Shown: in pieces, positions 16,284-25,538 of the stretch
Position numbering within the stretch: position 1 is the stretch's first letter
Layout: every line of letters starts with the position of its first letter
Assembly (NCBI RefSeq): GCF_900095725.1
Contig: NZ_FMMP01000006.1
Span: forward strand, 186,001-250,000
Origin: Cellulosilyticum sp. I15G10I2
GTDB taxonomy: Bacteria > Bacillota > Clostridia > Lachnospirales > Cellulosilyticaceae
Direction: 5' to 3'
DNA: 64,000 nt
Program-made: the position numbers and the translations under genes
Notes under the pieces: generated by a model
Database searches by the model: none
What the model saw: the letters and a program-made list of their open reading frames with translations, nothing else
What the model was told of the DNA's origin: nothing

Positions 16284-16317
16284 AAATAGTGATAAAAAAT
16301 ACTGTTTAAGTGATTTG

Positions 16318-16346
16318 CACCCTAAGTGAAGGCTGAGGGTGTTTTG
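16318..16346 (+). terminator. weak hairpin after chrA
   Basis: CACCCT (16318-16323) pairs with AGGGTG (16336-16341) and is followed by TTTTG. The stem is short, so termination may be partial. Confidence 0.45.
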
Positions 16347-16500
16347 TGCACAAAAGGTATAATAAGTTGGTAAAAGCAGACACTAAAAGGGGCGATATTT
16401 TGCTGTGCTAGCAAGTAGAGCCTAAAAATACTATACAAGTTTATTCATGTTGCTTAATAAAAAACTAGGATATAAAAAAAGAATAAGAAAAGGAGATATA

Positions 16501-17976
16501 ATGACAGAAAAAAAAACAACAACGCAAACAGGATGGAACTTAGATAACAGTTATGCCCATCTGCCACAATTATTTTTTACCAGCCTCAATCCAACCCCTG
16601 TACATGCACCAAAACTGGTCATTCTCAATCATCCATTGGCAGAATCCTTGGGATTTAACACCAGGGCACTGGAAGGCGAAGAGAGCATAGAGTTGTTTGC
16701 TGGTAACCGGGTGCCTGAAGGGGCATGGCCACTGGCACAGGCATATGCAGGGCATCAGTTTGGCTATTTTACGATGCTTGGAGATGGTCGTGCTGTGCTG
16801 CTAGGTGAACAGATAACGCCTTTGGGTGAGCGGTTTGATATTCAGCTTAAGGGTTCAGGGGTAACACCATATTCCCGTCGGGGAGACGGCCGCGCAGCAC
16901 TTGGACCGATGCTGCGTGAATACATCATCAGCGAAGCAATGCATGGACTCGGCATTGCCACTACCCGCAGTCTAGCAGTAGTAACAACCGGTGAGTCGGT
17001 AATCCGTGAAACTGTACAGCCAGGAGCTATTTTGACCCGGGTAGCTGCCAGTCATCTGCGCGTCGGTACCTTTCAATATGCTTCAAAATGGGGCACTGCC
17101 CAGGAACTGAAGGACTTAGCTGATTACACACTGCAAAGACATTTTCCAGACGTTAATACAGATGAGAACCGCTATTTAGTATTGCTTCAGGAAGTGATCA
17201 AACGTCAAGCTGCGCTTATTGCTAAATGGCAGCTGGTTGGTTTTATACATGGGGTAATGAACACGGACAATATGGCCATAAGTGGAGAAACCATTGATTA
17301 TGGGCCTTGCGCCTTTATGGATGCCTATGACCCTGAAACGGTATTTAGTTCCATTGACAGTCAGGGGCGATATGCCTATGGCAATCAGCCAAATATTGCA
17401 GTGTGGAATCTTGCTAGATTAGCTGAAACCCTATTGCCGCTGCTGCATGAGAACCAAGTCCAGGCGGTAGAACTAGCACAAGATGCGATTTCAGATTTTA
17501 CTAAGCTATATCATCGTTACTGGATGGCAGGCATGAGAGCGAAACTTGGAATATTTAATGAGGAAAAGCAGGATGAAGCGCTTATTGAAGATATCCACAG
17601 TGTGATGCAAAAGTATCGGGCAGACTATACCAATACCTTCCGCGCATTAACTTTTGATAGACCGAAAGATACGGTTTTAGCTAACACCCCAGAGTTTGAT
17701 AAGTGGCATGAGTTATGGCTTAAAAGACTTAGCAGGCAGCCCGAATCAATAGACGCTGCACATCAGTTAATGCAGAACAGTAATCCTGCACTTATTCCAC
17801 GTAATCACTGGGTAGAAGATGCCATAGATGCCGCGGTAAAGCGAGGAGACTACAGCGTAATGAATAAGCTTCTGGAGGTCCTTTCAAAACCCTATGCATA
17901 TTCTGCCCAGCAAGCGGATTATGCCGCACTGCCTGTACCATCAAACTGCGCTTACCGAACTTTTTGTGGAACATGA
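16501..17976 (+). CDS. selO: SelO-family protein adenylyltransferase (YdiU)
   Basis: The 491-residue protein has the full SelO length. Recognisable stretches are [68 protein letters not shown] (catalytic-loop and metal-binding Asn/Asp) and the C-terminal YRTFCGT. SelO members are pseudokinase-fold enzymes that transfer AMP to protein Ser/Thr/Tyr and contribute to redox homeostasis. ATG 16501 follows AAAAGGAGATATA; the frame is open upstream but lacks a ribosome site. G+C is higher than in the flanks: I counted 37 G+C in the 60 bases from 16861. Recent transfer is possible. Confidence 0.93.
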   Translation: MTEKKTTTQTGWNLDNSYAHLPQLFFTSLNPTPVHAPKLVILNHPLAESLGFNTRALEGEESIELFAGNRVPEGAWPLAQAYAGHQFGYFTMLGDGRAVLLGEQITPLGERFDIQLKGSGVTPYSRRGDGRAALGPMLREYIISEAMHGLGIATTRSLAVVTTGESVIRETVQPGAILTRVAASHLRVGTFQYASKWGTAQELKDLADYTLQRHFPDVNTDENRYLVLLQEVIKRQAALIAKWQLVGFIHGVMNTDNMAISGETIDYGPCAFMDAYDPETVFSSIDSQGRYAYGNQPNIAVWNLARLAETLLPLLHENQVQAVELAQDAISDFTKLYHRYWMAGMRAKLGIFNEEKQDEALIEDIHSVMQKYRADYTNTFRALTFDRPKDTVLANTPEFDKWHELWLKRLSRQPESIDAAHQLMQNSNPALIPRNHWVEDAIDAAVKRGDYSVMNKLLEVLSKPYAYSAQQADYAALPVPSNCAYRTFCGT

Positions 17977-17993
17977 CAGCGTATTATATGACT

Positions 17994-18031
17994 AAAAACT
18001 GATTTCTGTACTTATAGGAGTCAGTTTTTTT
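17994..18031 (+). terminator. terminator after selO
   Basis: AAAAACTGA pairs with TCAGTTTTT across an 18-base loop, followed by further T residues. Confidence 0.75.
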
Positions 18032-18166
18032 ATAAATAATAAAGTGTATTTAGTGCTAAAAATTCATTATTAACTGCTACTAGTACTTTAGTATAACAGC
18101 AATTGTATTAAATATAAAAAATATTTGATATAATGATTTTAAAGAATTAGAGGTGAGGTGAGATGA

Positions 18167-19093
18167 GTGAGCAAAAAGAAGCAAATAGTTGAATTTAGAT
18201 ATTACGAAATTCCAAATAATGAAATGGTACTAGCCCTTTTAGGTGAAGCATGGCGAAGAGCATATGGGGTAGGCATCGACACGCTTCATTTTCATAATTT
18301 TATTGAAATTGGATATTGCCATGAAGGGACTGGAGAGGTGATTGTTGATAATCAAAGCTTTCGATTTGAGCCTAACATGTTTACTATTATTCCGCCCAAT
18401 CTGTCTCATACAACATATAGTGATAAGGGGACAGAAGGTTATTGGGAATGGATGTATTTTGATATAGAGAAATATTTGAACAATACGTATAAGGATGATG
18501 CAGCTTTTATTCAAAAACTTCTTACTCAGATTTATCGTAAAGCCCTCTTATTACATGCCAAGGATCATATAGTTTTAGATAATATTTTGCGAAATATTAT
18601 AAGAGAAATGCAGACAAAGGATACGTATTATCAAGAGAGCGTAAAAGGCTATATGCAGGCATTTATTGTAGAACTTTTACGGTTGGATGATCATGAGGAA
18701 AAAGCAAAAAGAACAAAACAAAAGGCAGTTCAAATTTCTGCTGCTTTGGACTACGTTGGAGAAAATTATAGGGAGGAAATAAAAATAAGTCAATTGGCAG
18801 ACGCTTGCAATATGAGTGAAAGTCATTTTAGAAGATTGTTTCTGGAATCGATGAATATGAAGCCGGTGGATTATATTAATCTGATTCGTGTGCAAAAAGC
18901 ATGTGAGCTTATTAAAAAATCACAGATTTCTATGGAGGATGTTGCTTATAAGGTAGGCTTTACAACAGTATCGACCTTTAATCGAAATTTTAAAAATCTG
19001 GTAGGTACTTCTCCCTATCAATGGAAACAGTCGGCAGAGAACTTTGAAGGAAAGCTTTTGAACTATAAGATAAGTGCGCAAAAGGGATGGTAA
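18167..19093 (+). CDS. AraC-family regulator of the beta-galactoside locus
   Basis: The 308-residue protein has an N-terminal cupin-type ligand-binding domain (HNFIEIGYCHEGTGEV, residues about 45-60, and FRFEPNMFTIIPPNLSH) and a C-terminal double helix-turn-helix of the AraC type (ISQLADACNMSESHFRRLF; MEDVAYKVGFTTVSTFNRNF). GTG 18167 was chosen after AGGTGAG; an ATG four bases earlier is in another frame and stops after nine codons. It directly precedes the sugar importer and two galactosidases on the same strand, so it most likely activates them in response to a galactoside. Confidence 0.9.
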   Translation: MSKKKQIVEFRYYEIPNNEMVLALLGEAWRRAYGVGIDTLHFHNFIEIGYCHEGTGEVIVDNQSFRFEPNMFTIIPPNLSHTTYSDKGTEGYWEWMYFDIEKYLNNTYKDDAAFIQKLLTQIYRKALLLHAKDHIVLDNILRNIIREMQTKDTYYQESVKGYMQAFIVELLRLDDHEEKAKRTKQKAVQISAALDYVGENYREEIKISQLADACNMSESHFRRLFLESMNMKPVDYINLIRVQKACELIKKSQISMEDVAYKVGFTTVSTFNRNFKNLVGTSPYQWKQSAENFEGKLLNYKISAQKGW

Positions 19094-19161
19094 TACATAA
19101 AAGCAAATGGTCGAATTTGCACAAAATTTAATTGAATATAAAAACAATACTAATTAATCAT

Positions 19162-19170
19162 TGGTATAAT
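19162..19170 (+). promoter_or_regulatory. extended -10 promoter of the sugar ABC operon
   Basis: TGGTATAAT is an extended -10 with no recognisable -35 at the normal distance. This is typical of promoters that need an activator such as an AraC protein. It lies about 115 bases before the binding-protein start. Confidence 0.45.
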
Positions 19171-19284
19171 ATGTATATAAACATGCGAATGTATAGGGCG
19201 CAATTATACATATACACTAAAAATATCTTGTGAGTATAAGGCGGTTCGATACACTTGCATAGCCTATTAAGGGGGATGTGAAAT

Positions 19285-20631
19285 ATGAAAAATAAAATTT
19301 TCTCATTATTGGTAGCTGCAAGTATGGCGCTTTCAATGGCAGCTTGCGGTCAAGCTACGACACCTACAGATTCAACAAAGGCTGAACCAGCAAAAGAAGC
19401 AAAGGCAGAGACAAAGTCAGGGGCATCAGCTGAGGATAACACATTGACTGTTTGGTGTTGGGATCCTGCATTTAATATTTACGCAATGGAGCAGGCTGCA
19501 GAGGTTTACAAAAAAGATAATCCAAACTTTGTTTTAAATGTTATTGAAACACCTTGGCAGGATGTTCAGACAAAACTAACAACAGCTGCAGCATCAGGTG
19601 ATCTTAGTACGTTGCCAGATATTTTGTTAATGCAGGATAATGCCTTTCAGAAAAATGTCATCAGTTATCCGGAAGCTTTTACTGATATAACAAACGTAGG
19701 TATTGCCTTCAGTGATTTTGGGGCATCTAAAGTAGCATATTCTACAGTTGAAGGAAAAAACTATGGGGTTCCTTTTGATAATGGCGCAGTTATTGCTGCT
19801 TTAAGAACAGATGTTTTAGATAAAGCAGGTTTTAAAACTAGTGATTTTACAGATATTACATGGTCTAAGTTTATTGAGCAAGGTAAAGTAGTATTAGAAA
19901 AAACGGGTAAACCATTGCTTTCTGCACAAGCGGGAGAATCAGATTTAATCGTAATGATGCTTCAGTCAGCGGGAGCTAGCTTGTTTGATAATGAAGGCAA
20001 ACCTAATATTGTTGATAATAAAGTATTAGAAAATGTACTCACTACATACAAAGAACTGATAACTTCGGGGATTCTAGTTCAAGTCAATGACTGGGATCAA
20101 TATATTGGCACACTTACAGATGGAACTGTTGCAGGGACAATAAATGGATGCTGGATTTTAGGATCTATTCAAACAGCTCAGGATCAAAAGGGGCTTTGGG
20201 AAATCACTAATATGCCTAAGTTAGATGGCGTAGATGGTGCGACTAACTACTCAAACAATGGGGGTTCTAGCTGGACGGTTACAGCTAATTGTAAAAATGT
20301 AGACCTTGCAGCAGACTTCTTATCTAAGACATTTGCTGGAAGTGTAGCTTTCTATGAAACAATCCTTCCAAAATCAGGTGCTTTGGCAACTTATATCCCA
20401 GCAGGAGACTCGGAGGTTTATGGCGTTCCACAAGAATTCTTTAATAATCAGTCAGTTTACTCAATGATTACAGACTTTGCCTCAAAAGTACCAAGCAATA
20501 ACACAGGTGTGTACTACTATGAAGCGCGTGATGCTGTAGCTACAGCTTTGACAAATTCACTTTCAGGAGCAGATCTAAAGGCAGAATTAAAAACAGCGCA
20601 GTCAACTATTGAGTTTGCAATGCAGCAGTAG
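19285..20631 (+). CDS. sugar ABC transporter substrate-binding lipoprotein
   Basis: A lipoprotein signal ends in SMAAC, followed by a low-complexity Ala/Lys/Glu/Thr linker and a family-1 (SBP_bac_1) solute-binding fold. Visible segments are LTVWCWDPAFN, PWQDVQTKLTTAAASGDL, LPDILLMQD and GVPFDNGAVIAALRTDVLDKAGF. Proteins of this kind bind oligosaccharides outside the membrane and pass them to MalF/MalG-type permeases. The downstream galactosidases suggest a beta-galactoside or galacto-oligosaccharide ligand (inference). The start follows GGGGGATG. A strong hairpin separates it from the permease genes. Confidence 0.92.
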   Translation: MKNKIFSLLVAASMALSMAACGQATTPTDSTKAEPAKEAKAETKSGASAEDNTLTVWCWDPAFNIYAMEQAAEVYKKDNPNFVLNVIETPWQDVQTKLTTAAASGDLSTLPDILLMQDNAFQKNVISYPEAFTDITNVGIAFSDFGASKVAYSTVEGKNYGVPFDNGAVIAALRTDVLDKAGFKTSDFTDITWSKFIEQGKVVLEKTGKPLLSAQAGESDLIVMMLQSAGASLFDNEGKPNIVDNKVLENVLTTYKELITSGILVQVNDWDQYIGTLTDGTVAGTINGCWILGSIQTAQDQKGLWEITNMPKLDGVDGATNYSNNGGSSWTVTANCKNVDLAADFLSKTFAGSVAFYETILPKSGALATYIPAGDSEVYGVPQEFFNNQSVYSMITDFASKVPSNNTGVYYYEARDAVATALTNSLSGADLKAELKTAQSTIEFAMQQ

Positions 20632-20660
20632 AGTTTTAGTATCGCAGCAATAAAAACAAA

Positions 20661-20691
20661 TGGGGAGCAGCCTATAGCAGGCAGTTCCCCA
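20661..20691 (+). repeat. intercistronic hairpin between binding protein and permease genes
   Basis: TGGGGAGCAGCCT pairs with AGGCAGTTCCCCA, 13 positions with one mismatch and one G-T pair, around a 5-base loop. No T-run follows, so it is more likely an RNA-stabilising element or partial attenuator that keeps binding-protein mRNA more abundant than permease mRNA. Confidence 0.7.
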
Positions 20692-20722
20692 TACTTATAT
20701 ACAAGAAAAGGAGGGGAACTTA

Positions 20723-21652
20723 GTGAGTCAGCCAGAAAAAACAATAAGCCTTCGTAATACGCATAATTTTAAAAAAGCAATAAAACTCAGACAGAAGCAG
20801 AATTTATTTGGATGGGCAGTATTATTACCGGCAGTACTTTTAATTGCATCGATGAGTTTTTATCCGATGATTCAAGCGCTGATCCTTTCGTTTAAGACTG
20901 GGATTGGCGCCAAGATAAGATGGACGGGTGTTACAAACTATGCACGTATGTTCCAAGACGTGGTATTTATACAAGCAATAAAGAATAACTTTACGTATTT
21001 GATCATTCAGGTACCTATCATGCTTATTTTGGCACTTATTCTTGCCTCTATGTTGAATGACAGAAATTTAAGATTCAGAGGATTATTTCGTACAGCCATC
21101 TTCTTACCCTGTGCAACATCCTTAGTTTCCTATGCAATTATCTTTCGATCTTTATTTGCGGTAGATGGATTAATTAATTTAGTACTCATCAAACTAGGGA
21201 TACTCAGCTCGGGATACAACTTTTTAGCTAATGCGAGTAGTGCAAGAGCAGTTATTATTCTCGCTCTTATTTGGAGATGGACGGGATATAACATGGTATT
21301 CTATCTGGCCGGACTGCAAAACATTGAGTATTCTGTGTATGAAGCAGCGAAAATAGATGGCGCTTCTTCGTTTCAGTCCTTCTGGAAAATCACAGTACCT
21401 TTATTAAGACCAACGATTCTGTTGACGGCAATCATGTCAACGAATGGGACACTGCAGCTCTTTGATGAGTCGGTAAACCTTACAAACGGCGGACCAGCTA
21501 ATGCAACGATTACCATGTCGCACTATATTTATAATATTTCCTTTAAGTACGTTCCGAACTTTGGATACGCTGCTGCAATTGCCTATCTGATCTTAATATT
21601 AGTAGCAATCTTAGCATTTGTTCAGATGAAAGTAGGTGACAAACGTGACTAA
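20723..21652 (+). CDS. sugar ABC transporter permease, MalF-type
   Basis: The 309-residue protein has about six membrane helices. The coupling loop EAAKIDGASSFQSFWKITVPLL is diagnostic of the carbohydrate-uptake permease family. GTG 20723 follows AAAAGGAGGGG. It overlaps the partner permease by 8 bases, implying translational coupling. No ATPase is encoded in the operon; a shared MsmX-type ATPase from elsewhere would be needed. Confidence 0.94.
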   Translation: MSQPEKTISLRNTHNFKKAIKLRQKQNLFGWAVLLPAVLLIASMSFYPMIQALILSFKTGIGAKIRWTGVTNYARMFQDVVFIQAIKNNFTYLIIQVPIMLILALILASMLNDRNLRFRGLFRTAIFLPCATSLVSYAIIFRSLFAVDGLINLVLIKLGILSSGYNFLANASSARAVIILALIWRWTGYNMVFYLAGLQNIEYSVYEAAKIDGASSFQSFWKITVPLLRPTILLTAIMSTNGTLQLFDESVNLTNGGPANATITMSHYIYNISFKYVPNFGYAAAIAYLILILVAILAFVQMKVGDKRD

Positions 21653-22454
21653 CCGTGTAAAAAGAGGTTTTCAATATATATTTTTAACCATTGTTTCTGC
21701 TATATCAGTCTTTCCATTATATTGGATGCTCTCTGCAGCTACAAATAAAAGCGTTGATGTTATAAGGGGTAAGTTGATTCCAGGTATGGCACTTTTAGAT
21801 AATTGGAAGGGGCTTTTGGCTACGCAAAATGTTGGGGGTGCTATGGTAAATTCGTTTAAGTATGCTATTATCCTGACGTTAGTTTCACTATTTATTTGCT
21901 CACTGGCTGGTTATGGATTTGAGATTTTTCACACTAAGGCGAAAGATACTGTGATGTCAGTAATATTGCTTGCTATGATGGTTCCTTTTGCGGCAACGAT
22001 GATTCCATTATTCCAAATGTTTTCAAAGGCAGGCTTTTTAAATTCGACGATCGGATTTGTTTTGCCTACTCTTTCAACACCGTTTTTAATTATGCTCTTT
22101 AGGCAGAGTGCTAGAGCATTTCCCCATGATATTATTGAGGCGGCAAGAATAGATGGGCTCAATGAGTTTCAGATTTTTTACCGTATGTTTTTTCCAACGA
22201 TGCGTTCAACCTACGCAGCAGCGATGACCATTACTTTTATGAATGCTTGGAATAATTATTTATGGCCAAAGGTTATTATGACAGATAATAAAAGCATTAC
22301 GATGCCTATGCTGGTTGCCAACCTAACTGAAGGTTATGTAACAGATTATGGAATGCTGATGTTAGGTGTTCTATTATGTACTATTCCAACTGTTATTATT
22401 TTCTTTATGCTTCAGAGAAGTTTTGCAGAGGGTATTACCGGTGCAGTAAAATAA
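21645..22454 (+). CDS. sugar ABC transporter permease, MalG-type
   Basis: The 269-residue partner permease carries the EAA loop EAARIDGLNEFQIFYRMFFP and ends in the family's RSFAEGITGAVK. I chose GTG 21645 because AGGTG lies six bases upstream; GTG 21636 is in frame but lacks a ribosome site. The two permeases should form the membrane channel for the binding protein at 19285. Confidence 0.93.
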   Translation: MTNRVKRGFQYIFLTIVSAISVFPLYWMLSAATNKSVDVIRGKLIPGMALLDNWKGLLATQNVGGAMVNSFKYAIILTLVSLFICSLAGYGFEIFHTKAKDTVMSVILLAMMVPFAATMIPLFQMFSKAGFLNSTIGFVLPTLSTPFLIMLFRQSARAFPHDIIEAARIDGLNEFQIFYRMFFPTMRSTYAAAMTITFMNAWNNYLWPKVIMTDNKSITMPMLVANLTEGYVTDYGMLMLGVLLCTIPTVIIFFMLQRSFAEGITGAVK

Positions 22455-22485
22455 GCTACTTAACTTAATCAGATAGGAGGCTGCT

Positions 22486-25400
22486 ATGCAGAAATTCAAC
22501 TACGAAATTGTAAAAAATCCAGAGATTTTTATGGAAAATCGTTTAGAGGCACACTCAGATCATTACTATTATCCTTCTTCAGAAGCTATAAAGTTAGGAG
22601 AGGAAGGCTTTCGGTATACATTAAATGGTATTTGGAAGTTTGCTTATGCAAAAAATTATGAGGCTTCACTTAAGGACTTTGCCGAAGAAAGCTATGACTG
22701 TAAAGTTTGGGATAATATCAGGGTACCTGCACATATACAAATGGAAGGCTATGATGTGCCACAGTATGCCAATGTGCAATACCCATGGGATGGCCGGGAG
22801 GAGATTAATCCAGGGGAGATTCCAACGGTATTTAATCCTACAGCGTGTTATGTTAAATATTTTGTTTTACCAACTCGCATGGAAGGTAAGAAAGTGTATA
22901 TTTCTTTTCAGGGGGTTGAAAGCGGTATGGCTTTATGGCTGAATGGGGATTATGTGGGCTATAGTGAAGATAGTTTCACACCATCTGATTTTGAACTGAC
23001 CCCGTATCTCAAACCAGGCGAGAATAAACTCGCTGTTCAAGTATTCAAATGGACAGCAGGAAGCTGGTGTGAGGATCAAGACTTTTTCCGCTTCTCAGGG
23101 ATTTACCGTGATGTTTATTTATATGCCACTCCGGAAGTTCATATTTTTGACTTGAAGGTACAGACAATACTAGATGATCCATATGAAAACGCAGAGCTAT
23201 CTGTTGATTTAGTGGCAACAAATAATGGCCAAGTCAGCTTTTGGTTAATGGACCAAAAAGATATTGTATTTCAAGAAGAAGCAGATTTATATGAATTGTC
23301 ACATTATAGTTTTCGAGTAACAAGTCCAAAGCTTTGGAGTGCAGAGTGTCCTTATTTATATGATCTCATTATTGAAGTGAAAAATAATGCGGGTGAAACT
23401 GAGGAAGTGGTTTCTCAAAAAATAGGATTTCGCAGTTTTTCAATAAAAGATGGGATGATGTGCCTAAATGGCAAGAGAATTGTATTTAAGGGTGTCAACC
23501 GGCATGAATTTAGTGCGCTCACAGGAAGATGTGTGTCAGAGCAGGAGATGGTAAAAGATCTTGTTACGATGAAACAGAATAATATTAATGCTATTCGTAC
23601 GAGTCATTACCCTAATTCTTCAAAACTCTATGAGCTATGCGATTTTTATGGGTTATATGTCATAGATGAAGCCAATCTTGAAACCCATGGTATGTGGGAT
23701 CCTATACAACGGAGGGTGGCCGAGAAGGAAACGGCTGTTCCGGGAGACAACCCAAAGTGGCTTAAGCTAGTCCTGGATCGGGCATATTCTATGTATCAAA
23801 GAGATAAAAACCATGCGAGTATTCTAATTTGGTCTTGCGGTAATGAGTCATATGGCGGTAAAAATATTTTTGAAATGTCTCAAGCATTCCGTACATGGGA
23901 TACTACTCGTCCTGTTCACTATGAGGGGGTCTGCTGGGATCGCAGATACAATGACACAAGTGATATTGAAAGTCAGATGTACACTCCGGCGGCAAAGATC
24001 GAGGCGTTTTTAGCTAAAAATAGAGAGAAGCCTTTTATATGCTGTGAATATGTGCATGCTATGGGTAATTCTTGTGGTGCTATGCATAAATATACAGAAC
24101 TCACAGATAGAGAACCGTTATTCCAAGGTGGTTTTATATGGGATTATATCGATCAGTCTATTACGAAAAAGGATCGCTATGGCCGGGAGTTTCAGGCTTA
24201 TGGAGGAGATTTTGATGAACGCCCCTGCGATTATAATTTCTCCGGAAATGGTATCGTATATGGCACAAACAGGGAGAGTTCTCCTAAGATGCAGGAGGTA
24301 AAATATAATTATCAGAACATAAGTGTTGAAATAAATGAGGATAAGGCTATGGTGGTCAATAGACACTTGTTCTTAAATACAAATGAATATGATTGCTTTG
24401 TCTTGGTTGAAAAAAATGGTAAACTCTTGCAAAGAGAGTGGGTCGAAACACATATTGCACCTTTGTATAAAGGAGAAGTTAAACTACCTATTGTGATACC
24501 GAATACAGAGGGGATATATGCGATAACTGTTTCTTTTCAATTAAAAGAAGATACAATTTGGGGCAAAAAAGGCCATGAAGTTGCCTTTGGACAAAAAGTC
24601 TATGAGATCAAAACACAGCCAGAAGTGTGTCAGAAACCGATAAAAGTGATTCATGGAAGACTTAATATAGGAGTAAAAGGTGAAGCGTTTGATGTGCTAT
24701 TCTCTGCGTTAAGCGGCGGCTTAGTATCTTATCGCTATGCTGGGGTAGAAATGATAAAAGCTATACCTAAACCTAACTTTTGGAGAGCGGTTACGGATAA
24801 TGATATGGGAAACAACATGCCAGCCCGCTATGGACAATGGAAATTGGCTAGTTTGTATGTTTCTCATAAAAAAGAAGATGCAAGAGAAATGATAGCGCCA
24901 GTGCTAGAAGAAAGAGACCATTGTGCGACGATTACCTATACGTATCTTTTACCAACACAGCCAGCAGCAAGCTGTCAGTTAGCGTATACGGTATATGGAG
25001 ATGGTACTATAGAAACCCATTTAGTCTATGACCCTGTAAATGAACTTAGAGATATGCCGGAATTTGGTGTAATGTTTAAGTTAGATGCGGATTATAATCA
25101 AGTGGAATGGTTTGGAATGGGACCAGAAGAAACCTATGCTGATAGGTGCCATGGGGCAAAACTTGGTATTTATCATAACGAAGTAAGTGATAATATGGCA
25201 AAATACCTAGTGCCGCAGGAGTGTGGTAACAAGATTGGCGTTTATTATGCGAAGGTAACTGATAAATTAGGGCGAGGGATGTGCTTTAGCGGAAAGAATT
25301 TAAGTTTTTCAGCATTGCCCTATACACCCCATGAGCTTGAAAATGCTGTGCATCCCTATGAATTGCCCCCTGTTCATTATACTGTGGTGCGCGTGGCAAA

Positions 25401-25512
25401 GCAGCAGATGGGGGTTGCAGGAGATGATTCATGGGGCGCTCAGACACATCAAGAATATCTTTTAGATGTGAGTAAGAAAATGGAACTTAAATTTAGCTTT
25501 AAGGGTATTTAA
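22486..25512 (+). CDS. lacZ: beta-galactosidase, glycoside hydrolase family 2 (LacZ-type)
   Basis: The 1008-residue protein has the five-domain LacZ size. It contains a jelly-roll N-terminus (FRFSGIYRDVYLYATP), the immunoglobulin-like domain, and the catalytic barrel with GVNRHEFSALTGR, RTSHYPNSSKLYELCDFYG, acid/base Glu454 in WSCGNESYGG and nucleophile Glu521 in ICCEYVHAMGNSCG. The C-terminal small-chain domain has WFGMGPEETYADR. There is no signal peptide, so it acts in the cytosol on imported galactosides. The start follows AGGAGG. It lies 31 bases after the permease gene and 26 before the GH42 gene. Confidence 0.96.
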   Translation: MQKFNYEIVKNPEIFMENRLEAHSDHYYYPSSEAIKLGEEGFRYTLNGIWKFAYAKNYEASLKDFAEESYDCKVWDNIRVPAHIQMEGYDVPQYANVQYPWDGREEINPGEIPTVFNPTACYVKYFVLPTRMEGKKVYISFQGVESGMALWLNGDYVGYSEDSFTPSDFELTPYLKPGENKLAVQVFKWTAGSWCEDQDFFRFSGIYRDVYLYATPEVHIFDLKVQTILDDPYENAELSVDLVATNNGQVSFWLMDQKDIVFQEEADLYELSHYSFRVTSPKLWSAECPYLYDLIIEVKNNAGETEEVVSQKIGFRSFSIKDGMMCLNGKRIVFKGVNRHEFSALTGRCVSEQEMVKDLVTMKQNNINAIRTSHYPNSSKLYELCDFYGLYVIDEANLETHGMWDPIQRRVAEKETAVPGDNPKWLKLVLDRAYSMYQRDKNHASILIWSCGNESYGGKNIFEMSQAFRTWDTTRPVHYEGVCWDRRYNDTSDIESQMYTPAAKIEAFLAKNREKPFICCEYVHAMGNSCGAMHKYTELTDREPLFQGGFIWDYIDQSITKKDRYGREFQAYGGDFDERPCDYNFSGNGIVYGTNRESSPKMQEVKYNYQNISVEINEDKAMVVNRHLFLNTNEYDCFVLVEKNGKLLQREWVETHIAPLYKGEVKLPIVIPNTEGIYAITVSFQLKEDTIWGKKGHEVAFGQKVYEIKTQPEVCQKPIKVIHGRLNIGVKGEAFDVLFSALSGGLVSYRYAGVEMIKAIPKPNFWRAVTDNDMGNNMPARYGQWKLASLYVSHKKEDAREMIAPVLEERDHCATITYTYLLPTQPAASCQLAYTVYGDGTIETHLVYDPVNELRDMPEFGVMFKLDADYNQVEWFGMGPEETYADRCHGAKLGIYHNEVSDNMAKYLVPQECGNKIGVYYAKVTDKLGRGMCFSGKNLSFSALPYTPHELENAVHPYELPPVHYTVVRVAKQQMGVAGDDSWGAQTHQEYLLDVSKKMELKFSFKGI

Positions 25513-25538
25513 TATACAAGTAATGTGAGGGCGAGACG

